Positions 62,058-63,286 of a stretch of DNA of 63,286 nt are shown one piece after another. Position 1 is the stretch's first letter. Every line of letters begins with the position of its first letter. The position numbers and the translations under genes are program-made. This DNA is from Catenaria anguillulae PL171 (Eukaryota; Blastocladiomycota; Blastocladiomycetes; Blastocladiales; Catenariaceae): positions 1 through 63,286 of the forward strand of contig MCFL01000137.1 of NCBI GenBank assembly GCA_002102555.1, read 5' to 3'. The notes beneath the pieces were generated by a model, which worked only from the letters and a program-made list of their open reading frames with translations, made no database searches and was not told where the DNA came from.

Positions 62058-63286
62058 TCAATTCCACCCAGGTGCCGTGTTCCGACTGGGACCCCACTGC
62101 CCACCGCCACTGCCCGCATTCCCATTCTGCTGCTGCTGCCCCTGCCCCAACTGCGCGCCGCCCGACCACTGCGACGGCTGCCACTGCTGCTGCTGATGCA
62201 TGGGCGACGTACCGCTCCACCCGCCCGCCGCGCCATTGGCCAAGGCCACAGGCGCCATGCCGCTGGCCGCTGTCCCACCATTGTACGTTGTACGGCCGCC
62301 AGTGTACACGCCGCCGTATTGGGAGGCGGCGCCCGCGTCGAGTTGCGGAAAGCCGGTGGTGGCAGTCGATGTGGAAGAGGTGGCATTGTTGAGGTCCATG
62401 ATGAGCGAGCCGATTTTCGACACGATGGCGTCGAGCCCGTCAATCATGATTTGGTCGGCGTCGAGCGAGCCGGCGGATTCGATGGTCATGTAGAACCTGC
62501 GAGGGTCTTCGTTGTAGTTGAAGGCTGAGGAGATGACAGACAATGTGTCGAGTGAGGTGTTAGAATGTGCGTAAAGGAAGAATCCAAGCCATGACGCCAT
62601 GACTGCACGTGGTGAGGACGTACGCTCGCCGTCCTTTGGTGGCTCTTCCAACTCTGCATTGGCCGATTTGGGCCACTCCACGTGTGGATCCTCCTCAAAC
62701 CAAAGCTTGGTGTGCCTGAGTTGTTGTGTGGGTCGTACTCGAAAGGCACAGCCGTCACGGGGATCCACTTTGCGTGAATCTTGCCGACGCCCTTTTTCGC
62801 AATGCACTTGACGCGGAGTTCTTGGCCTTGGGCCAGCTTGGTAATGATGATGGTGTTGTCCTTGGATCCTTCCTTGGCTGCATTTCAATGCATCGGGGAC
62901 ATATATGAGGCCAGAAAAATCGAAAAAAAAAACAATGAAGACAAAACAAAACAAAGCGTACAAAACTCGACTGGACGGACTTGTGTGTTGCCGACGGGCA
63001 GCAATCGGTCGCTCCTGACCTCGACGGTCCGACCATCGGTGCACCTTGCGTTGAGGGTCAAGTGACGGAACAGCTGTCGCACATGCCCGTGCACGAGCAC
63101 TCGTGCGAATACTTCATGTGCTTTGCGGAATCGCTGACGAGCGGGACGAGGCCGAGCGGTGGGCGATAAACTCGTCGACGAGCGGGGACGTATTGCACTC
63201 GACGTCGACCAGGTCAATGGCGATGGTGGGGACCTCGGCAATGATGACGCGGCGGATGGCATTGGCGACGCTAAGGTCCGTGTCGT
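62058..63286 (-). CDS. RPB3: RNA polymerase II subunit RPB3, 5' end beyond the window
   Basis: RPB3 is the alpha-like subunit that dimerises with RPB11 to nucleate Pol II assembly. The partial first exon (63286-62981) begins within the alpha motif and encodes [33 protein letters not shown] and the zinc loop [10 protein letters not shown]. Exon 62872-62624 has [35 protein letters not shown] and [13 protein letters not shown]. Exon 62524-62058 has [18 protein letters not shown] and a Gln/Gly-rich tail that is unusually long. Three frame changes (near 63158, 63060 and 62720) each equal one missing base inside strongly conserved sequence. For an essential single-copy-type gene this points to assembly error. 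The acceptor near 62873 is the least certain splice site. Confidence 0.93.

Overview
The window looks like nuclear DNA of a flagellated (zoosporic) fungus. It carries a copper-fist transcription factor, a family known only from fungi, and a full-length CEP290-type ciliary transition-zone protein, a family retained only where cilia or flagella are built. Genes are dense, lie on both strands, and are cut by short introns (mostly 55-105 bases) with donors such as GTATGT, GTACGT, GTGCGT and GTTCGY. A blastocladiomycete or chytrid is my best guess; this is inference from gene content and style, not from a search.

Layout. 1-10 kb: UNC93-like transporter (3' end off the window), ribosomal protein eS28, and a nine-exon CEP290 gene on the minus strand. 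10-16.4 kb: two R-SNARE genes flank two tandem M28 carboxypeptidases. 16.7-22.8 kb: two equally long (903-residue) tryptophan-rich ankyrin-like 'DWW' proteins with a collapsed third copy between them. 23.6-25.6 kb: a transposon graveyard, a Mutator-like (MULE) transposase abutting a Ty3/gypsy integrase fragment. 26-31.4 kb: a sugar-phosphate-type MFS transporter, the copper-fist factor and an omega-like glutathione transferase. 31.7-34.3 kb: a third DWW protein. 34.6-42.6 kb: two universal stress proteins, two unrecognised reading frames, a TLC-domain membrane protein and an epsin. 43.5-50 kb: a type III glutamine synthetase homologue whose catalytic motifs are gone, an F-box/leucine-rich protein and another DWW relic. 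50.4-57.3 kb: a Ser/Pro-rich single-pass membrane protein and a duplicated gene pair of unknown family. 58.8-63.3 kb: homogentisate 1,2-dioxygenase and the RNA polymerase II subunit RPB3 (5' end off the window).

Most genes are unrelated housekeeping or trafficking functions (SNAREs and epsin in membrane traffic, CEP290 in the flagellar base). The main accessory theme is the DWW family: three intact genes and two relics in 33 kb. The most unexpected single gene is the glutamine-synthetase-III-like protein. About 17 single-base losses in otherwise conserved genes, including the essential RPB3, make me suspect dropped bases in the assembly rather than many pseudogenes.
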